A stretch of 28,196 nt of DNA, from assembly GCA_036009105.1 (NCBI GenBank), contig DASYMJ010000330.1, forward strand, positions 1-28,196. Direction: 5' to 3'. The position numbers and the translations under genes were made by a program. The DNA is from JAFAVZ01 sp036009105. GTDB lineage: Bacteria > Acidobacteriota > Thermoanaerobaculia > Gp7-AA8. Below are positions 26,945 to 28,196 of this stretch, piece after piece (position 1 is the stretch's first letter; each line of letters opens with the position of its first letter). The notes under the pieces are model-generated. The model was not told the DNA's origin. It worked only from the letters and a program-made list of their open reading frames with translations, and did not search any database.

Positions 26945-28006
26945 ATGACGGCCATGGCGGATGTGATCGTCGTCGGGGCGGGCGTGATCGGCTGCAGCGT
27001 GGCCTACCACCTCGCCGCCCGCGGCGTGCGCGATGTGCTGGTCATCGACCGCGGGCCGGAGCCGGGCACGGGGAGCACGCCGCGCGCGACGGGCGGCTTC
27101 CGCGCGCAGTTCGGCAGCGCGATCAACGTGCGGCTCTCCCTGCTCTCCCGCGAGAAGCTGCTGCGCTTCGAGGAGGAGACGGGCGTCGACCCCGGCTTCG
27201 CGCAGCATGGCTACCTGTTCCTGGCCCGCAGCTCCGCCGTCTTGACCGAGCTTGCCGCCGCGCAGGCCGTGCAGCACGCCTGCGGTTTGACCGAGGCGCG
27301 CATGGTCTCCCCCGCGGTGGCGCGCTCGATCAATCCCGCGATCGGGGATGATGCGGTCGTCGGCGGCGCGTACTGCCCCAGCGACGGCTTCATCCGCGCC
27401 ATGCAGATCACGCGCGGCTACTGCGAAGCCGCCCAACGCCTCGGCGTCCGCTTCGACTTCGGCGTGGAGGTGGAGACGCTCGCGCTCGATGCGGGCGCGG
27501 TGGTCGATGCGCGCGGCGCGTGGGCCGGCACGCCGATCGAGCCCCTGCTCCGCTGCGTCGCCCCGACGGTACCGACGTCCGTGCTGCCCGCCAACATGCC
27601 GATGACCATCTGGGCCGACGACGGCTACCACCTCCGCATGCGCGACGGCCGCGCGCTGCTCCTCCTCCCCGATGCCAGCTGCCTTGAGGACGCCTGGCTC
27701 TCCCGCGTCGCCGCGCTCACCCACGCGCGGGTGCCGCCGCTGCGCGGCGTCCCCATCGACCGCGAGGCGTGCTGGTCCGGCTTCTACGAGATGTCGCCGG
27801 ACAAGCACGCCCTCCTCGGCCGTGTCGCCGGCAACGTCTACATCTGCAGCGGCTCCTCCGGCCACGGCGTGATGCACGCTCCGGCACTGGGGCAGCTGCT
27901 GGCGGAGATCATCGTGGACGGGCGGGCCACGACGATCGATGCGCATGTTTTGCGGCCGTCGAGGTTTGCGGAGGGGGAGCCAATCGTGGGTTCCGCGCTG
28001 CTGTGA
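26945..28006 (+). CDS. FAD-dependent oxidoreductase (DAO / sarcosine oxidase-like)
   Basis: A flavoprotein of the D-amino-acid oxidase superfamily, oxidising an amine or amino acid that cannot be told from sequence. The N-terminal FAD-binding Rossmann motif is VIVVGAGVIGCSVAYHLAARG, followed by the acidic ribose-binding VIDRGPEPGTGSTPRATGG. Near the C-terminus is the flavin-binding block GRVAGNVYICSGSSGHGVMHAPALG. At 353 residues it is a little short; the stretch EVETLALDAGAVVDARGAWAG appears to lack about 20 residues usual between the FAD-domain strands, so activity is uncertain. ATG at 26945 or 26954 are both possible; 26954 (MADVIVVGAG) starts closer to the fold. It ends beside a paired-hairpin repeat and is convergent with the DDAH-like gene. 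Confidence 0.88.
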   Translation: MTAMADVIVVGAGVIGCSVAYHLAARGVRDVLVIDRGPEPGTGSTPRATGGFRAQFGSAINVRLSLLSREKLLRFEEETGVDPGFAQHGYLFLARSSAVLTELAAAQAVQHACGLTEARMVSPAVARSINPAIGDDAVVGGAYCPSDGFIRAMQITRGYCEAAQRLGVRFDFGVEVETLALDAGAVVDARGAWAGTPIEPLLRCVAPTVPTSVLPANMPMTIWADDGYHLRMRDGRALLLLPDASCLEDAWLSRVAALTHARVPPLRGVPIDREACWSGFYEMSPDKHALLGRVAGNVYICSGSSGHGVMHAPALGQLLAEIIVDGRATTIDAHVLRPSRFAEGEPIVGSALL

Positions 28007-28009
28007 ACG

Positions 28010-28057
28010 TAGGGCGAGCTCTCCAGCTCGCCCGGGGGCCGGCTGGAGAGCCGGCCC
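28010..28057. repeat. Paired-hairpin repeat, family R1, variant copy d
   Basis: Hairpins GGGCGAGCT-CTCC-AGCTCGCCC (28012-28033) and GGGCCGGCT-GGAG-AGCCGGCCC (28036-28057), almost abutting, without the spacer of copies a-c. The first stem differs from the others at positions that change in both arms, so pairing is kept. It is in the convergent gap between the FAD oxidoreductase and the DDAH-like gene; a GTTTTCC stretch follows the second hairpin, so a terminator role is plausible. Confidence 0.8.
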
Positions 28058-28067
28058 TGCGTTTTCC

Positions 28068-28196
28068 TCACAGCAGGATCGAGCAGCACGTCACGCCGCC
28101 CTCCGCCTTGGCCAGCTCCGTGGAGTCGATGGCCATCACGCTGGCCACCCGTTGCAGGCGGTCCAGCGTGCGCGGGTATTGCGCCGAGCCGACCAC
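28068..28196 (-). CDS. DDAH-like amidinohydrolase (C-terminal end)
   Basis: The last 42 residues of a protein running off the window end. The text MAIDSTELAKAEGGVTCCSILL matches the C-terminus of dimethylarginine dimethylaminohydrolase and relatives in the amidinotransferase/arginine deiminase fold, where the TCCS motif carries the catalytic Cys and the preceding E-x-x-K segment is conserved. The enzyme would hydrolyse methylated arginine, or arginine in related members, to citrulline. With only the C-terminus visible, the exact substrate class cannot be settled. It ends 11 bp from the R1d repeat. Confidence 0.8.
   Translation of the reverse strand: MVGSAQYPRTLDRLQRVASVMAIDSTELAKAEGGVTCCSILL

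Overview
The window is high-GC DNA, by eye about two-thirds G+C over most of its length, from a diderm bacterium. The outer membrane is shown by a complete TolC/adaptor/RND efflux operon, lipoproteins and periplasmic proteins. The gene mix (short-form PurL, Fe-S type PurF, DUF1287 and DUF1573 proteins, a SAM hydroxide adenosyltransferase, many single-copy housekeeping genes) fits an environmental Acidobacteriota-like lineage. That placement is an inference; there is no rRNA or other decisive marker here.

Layout. 1-4718: minus-strand operon tetR-tolC-adaptor-RND with 4-nt stop/start overlaps and a palindromic operator just upstream of tetR. 4842-5895: two minus-strand genes (DUF1569 and DUF1287). 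5915-9322: an ArfB-like rescue factor, a membrane DUF1573-like protein (minus), glutamine-dependent NAD synthetase and a small lipoprotein. 9341-12283: minus-strand PilZ protein, a penicillin-binding transpeptidase and a SAM hydroxide adenosyltransferase. 12305-17158: a tightly coupled plus-strand operon (TIGR04282-type glycosyltransferase, NAD(P)HX epimerase/dehydratase, tsaE, purL), every junction an ATGA overlap. 17159-21489: a visibly lower-GC insertion holding a membrane-anchored TPR-CHAT protease, a degraded copy of an unknown gene, and an intact copy of that gene. 21490-22998: purF. 22958-26877: minus-strand LytTR response regulator and a 7TM-PAS-PAS-PAS-GGDEF-EAL protein. 26945-28006: an FAD amine/amino-acid oxidase-like protein. 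28068-28196: the C-terminal end of a DDAH-like amidinohydrolase.

The most interesting part is the CHAT island between purL and purF. It has an intact His/Cys protease dyad, a partner family I do not recognise, and two partner copies (one decayed) that share an identical 12-residue C-terminal tail although six of the 12 codons differ, all synonymously. This looks like a two-part protease/partner system of unknown function, possibly conflict or defence related.

Two families of dispersed palindromic repeats lie in the intergenic regions. One (four copies) forms paired GC-rich hairpins at gene ends, and one of its copies has landed in frame inside the SAM hydroxide adenosyltransferase gene. Many genes carry a -10-like box only 6-9 nt before the start codon and no Shine-Dalgarno, suggesting leaderless transcripts. 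The CHAT island genes instead have clear Shine-Dalgarno sites, in keeping with a foreign origin.
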